NCBI GenBank assembly: GCA_009746045.1
Contig: RPFO01000076.1
Location: forward strand, 2,208,479-2,272,478
DNA length: 64,000 nt
Reading direction: 5' to 3'
DNA from: Mesostigma viride
Lineage: Eukaryota > Streptophyta > Mesostigmatophyceae > Mesostigmatales > Mesostigmataceae
Made by a program: the position numbers and the translations under genes. The notes below the pieces were generated by a model. The model was not told where the DNA came from, did no database searches, and was given only the letters and a program-made list of their open reading frames with translations. The stretch's first letter is position 1, and each line of letters opens with the position of its first letter. Of this stretch, positions 50,905 to 62,177 are shown piece by piece.

Positions 50905-51544
50905 AGTTAGAAAGAGCTCCCAACGTATGTGAGCTCTTGGTCTTTCACAGCGCGTCTTAGCCAATGTTGCAAGGCAGCAACCTTAAATCTGTTCACCAGG
51001 CCACGACCACAATGGGCACTTCCACGACCAAGGTGGCACCCACGGTTCGTGCTTTCCGAGATAGCTGGTCATCCCCCATGACCAAGCTATATCCTTTGCG
51101 TTGTTCCTCGTTCCCATCGGCATGACGAGGCACGTGCAGGCGTGCAAGCAAATCCACAACGTCCACTGGCATCATTGCAGAGCCAGGACGTACTGGATTT
51201 GCCTAGACTCTGCAACCTAGGAAGTACAGGACCTGTCACAGGCCTGCAAGGTCTAGTATCCTTGCAGCCCTGTGCCAGCTACCCTACTAGTCACAGGCTG
51301 CTGCTCCTCCTGGTCTACGTGGACCACAGTCACGTGATAGACAGGCTAAGCCTGTGCAGGCACGGCCTGCCACGTGTCCTGTCCACTACATCAGAAGACT
51401 GCACCCTAGTCGGCTACGGATGGCTAGGACTTCGGGACTTGATATCTTTCTCGTCCCTTGTCTGTTTCAGGCGGTCAGCACGGCGTTGGAAAGGTCTTTC
51501 CAAACTGCATCCACTTAGCATATTGGTTGCCCAAAATGCTAACT
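50905..51544 (-). repeat. copia-3 LTR, 3' copy in element orientation
   Basis: Begins AGTTAGAAAGAGCTCCC and ends CCCAAAATGCTAACT on the plus strand. It is near-identical to 58584-59229. Confidence 0.95.
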
Positions 51545-51567
51545 CCAACCCTTTCTTCTTTTGGAGC
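51545..51567 (-). promoter_or_regulatory. Polypurine tract of copia-3
   Basis: Read on the minus strand, AAAAGAAGAAAGGGTTGG stands directly before the 3' LTR. This is where plus-strand DNA synthesis is primed. The same arrangement (AAAGAAAAGAAGGGATTGG) is conserved in the fragment at 34847-34866. Confidence 0.75.
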
Positions 51568-52548
51568 TGGACCAGCTTGAAACAAGCCTAACCTTGCTTG
51601 TGCCCACTCAGCCACAGACCGCTTGGTCCCTTGGGGTTGATCAGACCTGATAGGGCCCAGGGTCCTGCCTCCTTTTGGGTAACAACATATACGCCCTTGG
51701 ACCAGGCTAGGTGTACTGGCCAGTGAATCAGAGGTCACCCCAGGTTATCCCCTGACCCCTTGGTCAGCTCCCAACCTTTCCTTGGGAACTTGGTGTTAGA
51801 TTAAAGTCAAGGCACATTACCTAGTCCAATGGCTGGGATTAAAGGATGCCAAGAACGTATTATTGTGAGTTCCTGATCTTTCACAGTTATCACAGGCGCC
51901 CGTTCTTATGGCGCCCGCCTTGGCCAGCCTTTCCCTTTATGCTCAAAGAGACTCAGGTAGCACCTACACAAATACTGCCTTATTGGGGAGCCCATGTCTT
52001 CACTGGGTGTTAAGCCCAGGAATCACTCATGCCAGGCTGTGGCTCTGCTGGGGAATTGAACCCCACCCCAACCTCCAGGTTTATAGGTGACCTGGAACTT
52101 ACACAAGAAACATTACAACCATGAAACAACATGAGAATGATGACATGATTATGTTTTATTCAAGCATTATATAACCCAGAATGTGGCTCCCTGGCAACCA
52201 TGTTCCACATGGTCACACAACCAGGTTCTTTATTAGCAACAGGTTGGAAACAAGCACTAGAAAACATATATACAGCAACCTGTAAGAACCAGCATTCGGG
52301 TTGCCCTTGCATGGCCTAACTGTTTGAGGCCAAAGGCGTCGACTTAAGTCCTGGCGACTCTTCTGAACCCCATGGGGAGGGCCAGGCATGATTCTCAGCT
52401 GGTAGGAGTGACATTCCACACCAACTCCTGTCCAGGAGGGTGTACCTAACCCTGAAGGACCGGCTGTCAACCAGTAAGCACCAGTCACCACTTGGTACTT
52501 TGGTCAAGCAGCCCACTGGGGCACCCAAGCTGAAGCAAGGCCTGGTCT
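51568..52548. other. copia-3 3' non-coding region
   Basis: About 1 kb between RNase H stop and purine tract. From 51.94 kb it matches 4288-4920. It contains a T-arm-like motif (GGGGTTCAATTCCCC on the minus strand, about 52053-52068) that also occurs at about 4414-4428 and, in a close variant, near 35495. Confidence 0.6.
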
Positions 52549-54165
52549 CTATGGCCGCCCGTGTAAGGGGTCCATGAGCCCACGGAGCAGGGGGTACTGC
52601 CTCTCCGCCTTCTCCTCCAGCTTGGTGAGGGCATCTGCAGGGTTGTCCACACCAGGCACATGTTCAATGTGAGCTAGGTAGGACATCTCCTTGAGCAACA
52701 AGTAGTCAAGGTCCCTGCTCCTGGCCAGCTGCCTGTGCACAAATTGCACCATGCCCATGCTATCAGTCCTCACCAGTGTGTGCAGCTGCAACCTACAGGA
52801 AGCCACTTGACATAGCTGGTAGAAGAGCTCCCTCAAGTAAAGAGCAGTATGCAGCCCTTCACAGATTGCCCTGCACTCAGCAATATCACTGCTGGGTGTA
52901 ACCCTGTTCTGCAACCGACTGTACCAGGTAACAAGTGAGGTGTGATCTTGCTCCAGGGTAACTAATGCTGCTGCCCTGCCCCTGACCTCTGTGACCTTCC
53001 TATTATCCATAGAACTGTCCACATAGAGAACCATGTCAAGGGGCTTGTACAAATCCACAGGACCCAGTATAAGAGGGGGAGACATCATGACAGCCTGCAC
53101 CACACTCTCAGCACCCACCTCAACCAGCTGGGAATCAGTAAGTCGACTCAAAACCAGCAAGTCAGGGGCACATATACTTGCAAGCCATGCCAGCATGCCC
53201 CTGATGGTAGCACACCTAGCCTGCGTGATGGGCTCCTGCAATGCATCTACAATCTGCTGTGGGTAGTCCTTACCACCCTCCATCCTGATGAACCACGAGC
53301 CCTTGGCTTGGAACAACGTAGCCTGCATGCCACAGAAGACCATAGGCTCATTCTCCACCATGTGCTGTATCTTACCCAGCTCAAACCGCTTCTGGATCTT
53401 AGCCAAGACAGCCTCAACCCAGTCTGGTGGACCTATGAGATGCAGGTCATCACCATGCAGTGAGGCAAAGACAGGAAGGCCATTGTGGGACCCTTGGAAC
53501 AAACAGGGATCCACTGGAGACACAGAAAACCCACAAGTATTCTTCAAGAATTTCTCTAGGCTCTTTCTCCAGATAATGGGACTGGACCTGAGACCTTCCA
53601 ACCCTTTCAGAATTCTCAGGTACCTGGCCTTTATCTCTGCTCTCCATACAGCAGGTACAGTCACAAAGAAAGGAGGGATATCTCTCCAAGTCTGCCTAGC
53701 CTGATCTTGGTCACCCTTGAGAAAAGCCCTCTTGAAATCAATCAGCACAGAGCTATAGGGCACACCCTTAACCAGAAAAGACAGAAATATACACAGCAGA
53801 ATCCTCCACGTGTCATGCAGCATCCCTGGAGTATAGAGCTCCTCATCTAACAACTGGCCAGTGCCATGATACTCGGTTACAACTGGTCTGACATGTGGCA
53901 CCTGGACACCATCTACCTCCTTGAGCTTGAGGACAAACATCAATCTGAGCAGCTGGTGAACTTCTGGCAGCTCATCCACAGGTTCTGCACAGTTGGAAAC
54001 TATCCACTCATGCCCAGAAGCAACAAAGCCAAGAGTCCATGCCTTAGCCATCTTGGGGCTTTGCATCATCTCGACTAGCTGGCGCCAGGGAATAGGACTG
54101 TGAGCAGCTATCTGGTACCTGTTTACCCCTAACTGCCGTGGATCAAAGGTGGTTGGGATTATCAA
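52549..54165 (-). CDS. copia-3 reverse transcriptase/RNase H
   Basis: An intact 538-codon frame. RT covers about residues 50-300, with LLIPTT-type N-terminal region, SVLIDFKRAFLKG (first Asp motif) and the active site FASLHGDDLHLIG (about 240-250). RNase H covers about 380-530 with LYVDSSMDN, SSDIAECRAICEG, RTDSMGMVQF and GVDNPADALTKL. In copia-1 the same region is continuous with the protease-like domain. Here a one-base shift near 54210 separates them, so this protein would need the upstream frame to be made. Its role is copying element RNA into DNA within virus-like particles. Confidence 0.9.
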   Translation of the reverse strand: MIIPTTFDPRQLGVNRYQIAAHSPIPWRQLVEMMQSPKMAKAWTLGFVASGHEWIVSNCAEPVDELPEVHQLLRLMFVLKLKEVDGVQVPHVRPVVTEYHGTGQLLDEELYTPGMLHDTWRILLCIFLSFLVKGVPYSSVLIDFKRAFLKGDQDQARQTWRDIPPFFVTVPAVWRAEIKARYLRILKGLEGLRSSPIIWRKSLEKFLKNTCGFSVSPVDPCLFQGSHNGLPVFASLHGDDLHLIGPPDWVEAVLAKIQKRFELGKIQHMVENEPMVFCGMQATLFQAKGSWFIRMEGGKDYPQQIVDALQEPITQARCATIRGMLAWLASICAPDLLVLSRLTDSQLVEVGAESVVQAVMMSPPLILGPVDLYKPLDMVLYVDSSMDNRKVTEVRGRAAALVTLEQDHTSLVTWYSRLQNRVTPSSDIAECRAICEGLHTALYLRELFYQLCQVASCRLQLHTLVRTDSMGMVQFVHRQLARSRDLDYLLLKEMSYLAHIEHVPGVDNPADALTKLEEKAERQYPLLRGLMDPLHGRP

Positions 54166-54202
54166 CAGGTCCTCAGCTATGGGCTCCTGACCTTGAGGAC
54201 CC

Positions 54203-55021
54203 TCAGCTGGCTGACTTAACAGCCTTCACCGCCACTGCAAGACCCTGGGAATAGTGATATCTTTCAAGGGGGAGGCTGCCCCTGCCTTCTAGTGCCAACT
54301 CATCAGAGGTCAAAGTAACCCCTGGCATGCACAAGAAGTTCTGACCCAGAATGGCAGGCCCCTGATAGCCCTCTACCACACAGAACGTGGTGGGCACCCC
54401 TAAGATAGGCACACTCACTTCCCCAAGGATCTTCATGGACACCTTTCCTGAGAAATCAGACACAGCAAGGCAACTGGGATGGGACATCTGTAAGCCTACA
54501 GCATCCTCTTCCCTGATGACAGACACCTGTGAGTTGGTATCTACCTCCATTGTAGCTGCCCAGCACGACCCCCACCCCGTGAGCTTGGATACCTTGGGAT
54601 CATGTTTGCTGCGCATGAGTGCTCGGATGACGTCCGCCATGAGAGGCCCCCGGGCCTTAGGTGGCTGCCCCGTCCCCTCTGGCCTTGTGACAGTTGCTTC
54701 AGCAGCCTCCTCCTGCTCGTCATCTTCCAGCAGGGACAGACCATCATCCACCACCAGAGGATTGTTAGCTGCTGCTGCCTGGCTCTGGCCTGGCTCCTCA
54801 ACCCAGCTGGGAGGGCCTGGCCCGTCTGCAGGCCAGATTGCATGTGGCCTTCTTTCCTTGACATGAGCCCAGGACAACCTGTACACGTGCCTTGGATCCT
54901 TTTCCAAAGCCACCAGGCAAGATCTGTTAGCTTCTTCCACACGAGTGACAACCCCATCCTGCCACTTCCCCCGCTTGCCTGGAATAGATGGTTCCTTCCA
55001 CATCCTGACCTTTTCAGCCCA
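54203..55021 (-). CDS. copia-3 integrase C-terminal and retropepsin-like region (partial, ends at gap)
   Basis: From the gap edge downwards: integrase C-terminal fold (WKEPSIPGKRGKWQDGVV), acidic linker (LVVDDGLSLLEDDEQEE), then the retropepsin-like domain. The latter has MEVDTNSQVSVI at the active site and AILGQNFL near the end. The catalytic Asp-Thr is present, but the usual Gly is Asn. The frame ends at 54203, 38 bases before the RT frame begins; one base would join them as in copia-1. Confidence 0.8.
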   Translation of the reverse strand, partial: WAEKVRMWKEPSIPGKRGKWQDGVVTRVEEANRSCLVALEKDPRHVYRLSWAHVKERRPHAIWPADGPGPPSWVEEPGQSQAAAANNPLVVDDGLSLLEDDEQEEAAEATVTRPEGTGQPPKARGPLMADVIRALMRSKHDPKVSKLTGWGSCWAATMEVDTNSQVSVIREEDAVGLQMSHPSCLAVSDFSGKVSMKILGEVSVPILGVPTTFCVVEGYQGPAILGQNFLCMPGVTLTSDELALEGRGSLPLERYHYSQGLAVAVKAVKSAS

Positions 55022-55107
55022 NNNNNNNNNNNNNNNNNNNNNNNNNNNNNNNNNNNNNNNNNNNNNNNNNNNNNNNNNNNNNNNNNNNNNNNNNNNNNNN
55101 NNNNNNN
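55022..55107. other. Assembly gap (86 N)
   Basis: Unknown bases inside copia-3 integrase. The homologous ungapped stretch in copia-2 (about 7386-7621) is near 236 bases, so the true gap is probably longer than drawn. Confidence 0.95.
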
Positions 55108-55960
55108 TGCTGCTAGCACCCTGTCTTCACCTCACGTATGGATCTCTCTACGCCCCCTTGCTGCCATGACTCTCCTGGGGACTACTACCAGCTTACAAGG
55201 CAGCTGGTCCTGATGCTTGAGCAAACAGTCAAACTGCAAGTCTGCCTGCACACTCTTGCACACCCCAAAGCCTGCATGGGATCAGGGCCTTCATACCCAA
55301 CAACAAGTGGTGCTCCTGCATACCAGGTAGAACGTCTATCTGAGTCTGTATCTGCTGAACCTGTCCACCCCCACCAATATATACAAGCCCCTGATATGCT
55401 GGATATCCATCTGGATGTCGCCACGCTCCCTAGCAGGCTCCCTAGCATGGGACTGAGGTGGGTGAACAGCATTCTCGTGGCAACCACAGTTCTCAGCAGC
55501 AGCCTGGCAAGCCTCCCACAAAGGCTCCCTACCTAGCTTCCAAGCAAACATTGCAGCCTGCCCAGAATGCCCAAACATGTGATGCAACCTATGGCCAGCC
55601 TCAGCATAGCTCAGCACTCTCTCATACTGACCTGGCGAGACGTCTGAACCGTGTGTGGACACATGATCCACTCCTGGGGTTCCAGGGCTTCCCTGCAGGC
55701 CGTCCTGACGCCCCAAGTCAGGCCCTACCCTGGACCGCTCCAGGCCCTTCCAGCAAGGTCCCTTGGCCCTCCAGGCCAGCACCTGGAGACCCACCACCTG
55801 CATGAGGCATAGGAATTCAGCTGCAGCATTGTTATTGCAATCCAGTGGAAGAACAACATCTTTACACCCTTGGTGCTGCACAAGGGCACACCCCCGTCCT
55901 TATGTACATCCAGCACACCTTCCCCAAGGGGTGATTGACTTAATATTACAGGGGATGGTG
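55108..55960 (-). pseudogene. copia-3 integrase zinc-binding and core region
   Basis: The clearest frame (55881-55336) has the His-His/Cys-Cys region (HRLHHMFGHSG...CGC) followed by GDIQMDIQHIRGLYILVGVD, then RFSRY, holding the first two catalytic aspartates. Further down (55487-55185) the frame shifts. Between the gag zinc knuckle and this region only about 130 residues could be encoded, and no D-[ST]-G protease motif is visible there. Confidence 0.75.
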
Positions 55961-55984
55961 TAGCTAGTCACTGCTGCCCAGACT

Positions 55985-57344
55985 GGCCCCCTGCCCCAGC
56001 AGGCTTGGCCTTCCTGTCAGGGCACTCACGACGCCAGTGACCTTCCTTGCCACACACAAAGCATGCTCCACCCTTCTTCCAAGACCCAGCCCCACCCTTG
56101 CCAGGCTTCCCCTGGCCTCCCTGAGGCTGCCCACCCTGCTTGCCCTGGTTGCCTTGAGCTTGTTGCCCTTGCCTTGCCCTTGGCCACCCTTACCCTGCTG
56201 ACCCACCAGCTTGCTGGCCCCAACCCCTCCTTGGGAACCTGCACCCTTGCCACCCTGAGCCCCTTGCCTCTGGCGCCTGAAGCGCTACGCTTGTTGGGCC
56301 TGGCCCCATCACGGGCTGGGTACCCGGGGACATTCACCTTGGCCCTGCACAGCGGAGGTGGCATTGCTGCCATGGGACTGGATAGCCTTGCAGGCAGGAT
56401 CTGGCTTCCTTATGCTGAGGATTACAAGCTCCAGAGCACGCAAGGAGCCATCAGTCTGGTTAAGAAACATGCGGGCACCGTCCTCCCATCCACACTCAAA
56501 ACCCATACGGTCCAGGAAATAGTCTGCCAAGGCCCTATCTGTGACCAGGAAGCCATACTTGGCCCCTTGTCCCTGATACGGTTGAGCCTAGCCCATTCCT
56601 CTGCCACAGGACCCACTATCTCAAAGGTGTCATACTGATGCTTATAATAGTTGGTGAGGTTGAGAACCTTGTCAGAGAACTCCTCCCTCAACCCATCCAG
56701 GAACTGTTGCCCAGGTTAGCTTATCCTGACAGCAGTCCTAGCCTTTTCCCTGACACGCTCTGACGAGTCCCTGTTGCACGTGGACGAGTGAAACACTTTG
56801 CACTAGGTTGACAGTGGGGGTCCACGGAGAACACAACAAGCTCCATGTCCTCTAGCCACTTGTCCAAAGCTTCCTGTGCTAGTGGTGGGTTAAGAGGCTT
56901 TTGTCCATTCATAACAGTGACAGCACTCATTGAGGCCTCGACCCTGGCAGCGCCTTCACTGGCTCCACCACAGCGGGTGTCACAACAACAGCACCACTTG
57001 GTCCAGCAGGCACAGGGGGAGAGCACATCCACATGAGGCCTCTTACCATTGCCGTCAGCGGAGGGGTCCCTCTTACGCTTCTCCACGGCTGGTTGCCCAT
57101 TCGCCACCGTTATTGCATCAGATGGCCCTGTCGCCCGCACCTTGCGCGCCTCCTCCACCGAGTCTTCGTGTCGCCTCTTGCTCCCTGGCCGCTTTCCCCC
57201 ATCGCCGTCGCTGGCTGGGATCGCCTCTCCCACCAGCGCCTCCTTGTCCTTCCTAGGCTCCTGGCTCTCCCCAGCCGGTGCCGCCGCCTCGCCCTTGTCG
57301 CCGTCGCCCGGTTTGCCACGAGGCATTATATACAAGTGGGACAC
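55985..57344 (-). pseudogene. copia-3 gag with zinc knuckle, interrupted
   Basis: The gag frame opens near 57344; the natural start is probably MPRGKPGDG. It is Lys/Glu-rich, then has NPPLAQEALDKWLEDMELV. It continues after an in-frame TAA near 56717 as FLDGLREEFSDKVLNLTNYY, and ends with the CCHC knuckle CFVCGKEGHWRREC (about 56025-56066) in a further frame. The capsid forms particles and the knuckle binds element RNA. At least two breaks are present. Confidence 0.7.
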
Positions 57345-57766
57345 AACAAAAGGCGAAGGAACAAAGGAAGAACTGACTCAAGCACTGGCGTCGCTGGGGA
57401 TGCCGTAGGCACCGTCCCAGCTACTGACTCAGCACCTGCTTGGTTCGCTGCCTCCAGCTCTCGCTCTTGAGCAGTGGCTGCGATGGGCGTCTCTGGCCGC
57501 TCCTCGTCGCTGCCAGCGGCGTCCTCCCCGTCGGCGTAGGGTCCTAGCACTCTGCTAACGGGTCGCCGTCTGCAGATTTCTCCACTGGGATCCGGGGCTC
57601 GCTCCCACTCTGGCGATCCCACTCAAGGTTCTTCACCCACCGCGTCCCACCACCCCGCTTGTTGTTGCAGGCCCACGACCACCGTAGTCGTTTCGGGCTC
57701 TTGCGGGACGTGCAGCTCAGCACGACGTCGTGCAGCGTACCCTTCTACCGGTACCGTCGCCTTCGT

Positions 57767-58558
57767 CTATCTGCTGAGATGAACGTTCGATGATCCCTCT
57801 GGCTGATCAACGAATTGGTAATGGAAGTCTTCTGGCGTTACCTCCCGACCCGTGATGACCTCGACCACTGGATCGTGTGCTTCTGGTTCCGCCGCCCGCG
57901 GTGTGTCGAGTGTTGACCAAATCCCAAATGGTCGTGTGGTTATCACCCACCGGTCTGCGTTGCCCCGTGACTCCTGCAACAGAATGTTCACGAGGTGTTC
58001 GCACGTTTGGGAAACCACCTCTGCCGACGACCAGGGGTTGTCGACCTCGCGCGCCTGCGCTTGGCCTGATCACGTCCGGGACCTCAACTCCCGCGCCCAG
58101 CACAGAAGTTGCCACTGATGGTGAACAGTCGCGCTGCTCCCAGTCCAATGGCCACTATTCTGGCCCAGTGCCTCCCGCGCCAAATCCAGCTGCGACACGG
58201 TCACGTGCCCGCCCTGGTGAGCCACCTCCAGACCGTAAATCGTCGAGGACAGCTCGTCCCTTAGCGACACAAACTTTTCGACGGCCTCTCGCGACAATTC
58301 GCCGGGAGCTGTCGAAGCCTCAATCTGCATCACAATGGGTCGCTCGCCGCCAGGCCCTGCTGCAGTTCCACAAACTGCCACCCAACCTTTCTTCGCCAGC
58401 CCCCTTGCCAGGTACGCCGCCTGGACGAAGGTTGATGCGGTGCTCGGATGAGCGTAGGGATGAAAAGGTCGTGTTCGCTCCGGGGCTCCTACCGAAGCTG
58501 GCTGCGAGCTTTGGCTTTGCGAAGGCTCAATGGCCTGTTCCCTCGGCACGTTGGACAT
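57767..58558 (-). CDS. Extra ORF between 5' LTR and gag of copia-3
   Basis: From an ATG at 58558 the frame encodes MSNVPREQAIEPSQSQ and a soluble-looking protein with AREALGQ near 58170. There a frameshift leads to a continuation ending EVTPEDFHYQFVDQPEG near 57767, about 260 residues in total. Between it and gag lies a second Ala/Glu-rich frame (57622-57326). Copia elements normally start with gag, so this is an additional gene or a long leader. No domain was recognised. Confidence 0.45.
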
Positions 58559-58583
58559 GAAGATGTAAGGAGACAATAATACG

Positions 58584-59229
58584 AGTTAGAAAGAGCTCCC
58601 AACGTATGTGAGCTCTTGGTCTTTCACAGCGCGTCTTAGCCAATGTTGCAAGCAGCAACCTTAAATCTGTTCACCAGGCCACGACCACAATGGGCACTTC
58701 CACGACCAAGGTGGCACCCACGGTTCGTGCTTTCCGAGATAGCTGGTCATCCCCCATGACCAAGCTATATCCTTTGCGTTGTTCCTCGTTCCCATCGGCA
58801 TGACGAGGCACGTGCAGGCGTGCAAGCAAATCCACAACGTCCACTGGCATCAGTGCAGAGCCAGGACGTACTGGATTTGCCTAGACTCTGCAACCTAGGA
58901 AGTACAGGACCTGTCACAGGCCTGCAAGGTCTAGTATCCTTGCAGCCCTGTGCCAGCTCCAGTACCCTACTAGTCACAGGCTGCTGCTCCTCCTGGTCTA
59001 CGTGGACCACAGTCACGTGATAGACAGGCTAAGCCTGTGCAGGCACGGCCTGCCACGTGTCCTGTCCACTACATCAGAAGACTGCACCCTAGTCGGCTAC
59101 GGATGGCTAGGACTTCCGGGGACTTGATATCTTTCTCGTCCCTTGTCTGTTTCAGGCGGTCAGCACGGCGTTGGAAAGGTCTTTCCAAACTGCATCCACT
59201 TAGCATATTGGTTGCCCAAAATGCTAACT
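58584..59229 (-). repeat. copia-3 LTR, 5' copy in element orientation
   Basis: Near-identical to 50905-51544. By eye the differences are one substitution (catcattgc/catcagtgc), a 1-base and a 2-base indel, and a 5-base indel near 58955. Confidence 0.95.
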
Positions 59230-59420
59230 GATAGAAGAGGATTGGGCACGCCATTTGCAGGGTAGATTTGCCAACCTGGTACGAAGGGATGCACGTAGGC
59301 CGGTTACCGCCTATAGTAGGAGAGACCTGGTTTGGGTGCATAAAGAGGGCCCCTTTGGAAAGAGGGGACAGTGGAATGGTCCAGCCACGGTAGTGTCCGT
59401 GTGATGGGAGTGTGCGCAAC
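59230..59420 (+). pseudogene. copia-1 fragment, right of the copia-3 insertion
   Basis: The sequence resumes with GATAGAAGAGG and follows copia-1 positions 810-995 (integrase C-terminal region) with small indels. It breaks off at about 59420. Confidence 0.9.
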
Positions 59421-59423
59421 TAT

Positions 59424-60234
59424 GGTAGCTGAAAATTTATTGCTCACGGAATACGAAGCCATTGTTGTACCGGATTTCGCTTGTTCGAACGGCATTGTCA
59501 TAGGGAAAAATAATATTCACAAAAAAAACTCGCGAAACGCTGCTGTATTGGGTGTGAACGAGGACAAGCACGCAGTTGGCGCAGTTTTTGCTCGCCGTCC
59601 GACCAGACCCGTGCATCTTTAAGGTAAGGTCTCGTTGCCCAAACTACTTGACGGTGGAAACGAACACGTTCCACCAGTTCCTTACATCATTTCAAAGAAA
59701 CCCAGCGTAGGATTTCCCTTAATTTTGCGTTTCCGATTTTTACGCCCTTCCGCGAAAAAGTGAGAATTGTAGGAGCGCTGACAGGGGCAACACTGCATGT
59801 CGTGCTTTTAATCGCTTTACGTCTTTTCTTGCAGCTATATGACTTCGCTTGGGCGCAGCAACATCGCCCGGTGTTTATCCTGCGGGCGGGGCTTGCTGGC
59901 CCCGTCCGGAGTTGCTCGGGGTGCGGGAAAAACCACAGCTACTGGTTTATAACGTCGACAACCCCCCATTTTCTGGTCATTAACCGGCGTATTCTTGTGG
60001 TTTAAGCTTCCGGCGACGGGCGAAAAGAGCTCTTACCATGACGGCATGCTCTGGGAGGCGTTCCGAGAAGACTGGGGCGGGCAGGCAAATTTACACGCGA
60101 CAGTGCCCGCACGTCGCCTGCGCACCCCGGCGTACAAGGCAAAGCGCATGTTTCCTCCTGGACGGCCCATCGCTGCCTTTGCCGGGCGCATGGGGGAGGC
60201 GGCTCCTTCTTCCTTTCTTACCGCCCGTTCATAG
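59424..60234 (+). other. Unassigned short coding-like pieces
   Basis: A 66-codon frame at 59424-59622 reads LLLTEYEAIVVPDFACSN and then NNIHKKNSRN, which vaguely resembles the Y..I..P.F..S / R.i..K..R segment of TnpB/Fanzor nucleases. A second frame (59760-60005) has a Cys pair (SCSGCGKNHSYW). A third (59995-60234) is Arg/Gly-rich. Possible splice sites (ttcttgcag near 59834) suggest pieces of one decayed gene. No firm assignment. Confidence 0.3.
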
Positions 60235-60314
60235 TTCATACCCCGTGAGTTCCCAACGGAGGCGTGTTAAATATGATGAGCGGCTGCATGCATGAATGAA
60301 CGGGTGTATGAATG

Positions 60315-61429
60315 AGAGGGGGGGAGGAGGGAGGAGGGAGGGAGGAGGGAGGGAAGGGAGGGAGGGGAGGGAGGGAGGGAGGGAGGGAGGGAGGGAGGGA
60401 GGAGAGGAGGGAGGGGGAGGAGGGAGGGAGGGAGGGAGGGAGGGAGGGAGGGAGGGAGGGAGGAGGGAGGAGGAGGGAGGGAGGGAGGGAGGGAGGGAGG
60501 GAGGGAGGGAGGAGAGGGAGGAGGGAGGAGAGGGAGGGAGGGAGGGAGGAGGGAGGAGGGAGGAGGGAGGGAGGGAGGGAGGAGGGGGGAGGGAGGAGGA
60601 GGGAGGAGGGAGGGAGGAGAGGAGGGAGGGGAGGAGGGAGGAGGGAGGGAGGGAGGGAGGGAGGGAGGGAGGGAGGAGAGGAGGGAGGGAGGGAGGAGGG
60701 AGGGAGGGAGGGAGGGAGGAGGGAGGGAGGGAGGGAGGGGAGGGAGGGAGGAGGGAGGAGGGAGGAGGAGGGAGGGAGGAGGGAGGGAGGAGGAGGGAGA
60801 GGGAGGGAGGAGGAGGAGAGGGAGGAGGGAGGAGGGAGGGAGGGAGGGAGGGAGGAGGAAGGGAGGGAGGGAGGGAGGGAGGGAGGGAGGGAGGAGGAGG
60901 GGGAGGGAGGGAGGGAGGAGGGAGGGAGGGAGGAGGGAGGAGGGAGGGAGGAGGGAGGGAGAGGAGGAGGGAGGGAGGGAGGAGGGAGGGAGGAGGAGGA
61001 GAGGAGGGAGGAGGGAGGGAGGAGGAGGGAGGGAGGGAGGGAGGGAGGAGGAGGGAGGAGGGAGGGAGGGAGGGAGGGAGGAGGGAGGGAGGGAGGAGGA
61101 GGAGGGAGGGAGGGAGGAGGGAGGAGGAGGGAGGGAGGGAGGGAGGGAGGAGGGAGGGAGGAGGAGGAGGGAGGGACGGAGGGAGGGAGGGAGGGAGGGA
61201 GGGAGGGGAGGGAGGGAGGGACTCAGGGAGGGAGGAGGGAGGGGGAGGGAGGGAGGGAGGGAGGGAGGGAGGGAGGGAGGGAGGAGAGGAGGAGGGAGGA
61301 GGGAGGGAGGGAGGGAGGGAGGAGGGAGGAGGGAGGGAGGGGAGAGGGAGGGAGGGAGGAGGAGGGAGGGAGGGAGGGAGGGAGGGAGGGAGGGAGGGAG
61401 GGAGGGAGGGAGGGAGGGAGGAGGGAGGG
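60315..61429 (+). repeat. 1.1-kb GGGA/GGA homopurine tract
   Basis: Almost pure purine on the plus strand, built of GGGA and GGA units, with rare interruptions (C near 61177, CTC near 61220). Long frames through it are artefacts. Confidence 0.97.
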
Positions 61430-61437
61430 TATGTATG

Positions 61438-61776
<339 letters not shown>

Positions 61777-62177
61777 TCTCTGCTTAGGCGTTGGAGCACA
61801 CGCATGCACTGGAGGAAGGGGGTGATGAAAACCCAGACCAACTGTCGCACCCACCCCTCCACCTTCACCAAGCGTAAGGCCAAGCGTGCCATGGGGTAGG
61901 GTAGCGGACGCAAGTCACCAACGTCAGGGTGCTCACCAGGCTGGTGGATGAGAAGATGGGGGCAGGCCCCTGTCAGATGCAGAGAAGAAGAAAAGGAAAA
62001 GGATGCAGCAGGGCCGTGAGAACGTGCCCCGGGTGTGGCATTAGCCACTATATAGCTAGCTAGCTGGCTAGAGCTGTGTTATTAATGCATTGTACTATAG
62101 GCATGTGCCCCCAAGTATGCCTTCCTGCATTGTTAATATGATGCATAATGTAATGATGTGTTGTTTGGAACCTTCTG
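61777..62177. other. No recognised gene
   Basis: Short basic frames only (for example ending KRKAKRAMG near 61899). Nothing was recognised. Confidence 0.35.

Larger units (their letters stand above)
50905..59229 (-). mobile_element. copia-3: complete copia-like LTR retrotransposon
   Basis: An 8.3-kb element is flanked by the 5-base duplication GATAG (50900-50904, 59230-59234). It is inserted in a copia-1 integrase copy that resumes at 59230. LTRs are 640 and 646 bp and begin/end AGTTAG..CTAACT. By eye they differ by one substitution and three small indels, so the insertion is young. In minus orientation the order is 5' LTR, extra ORF, gag with zinc knuckle, integrase, retropepsin-like, RT, RNase H, purine tract, 3' LTR. 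A sequence gap lies in integrase. Several frame breaks would prevent activity unless they are consensus errors. Confidence 0.92.
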
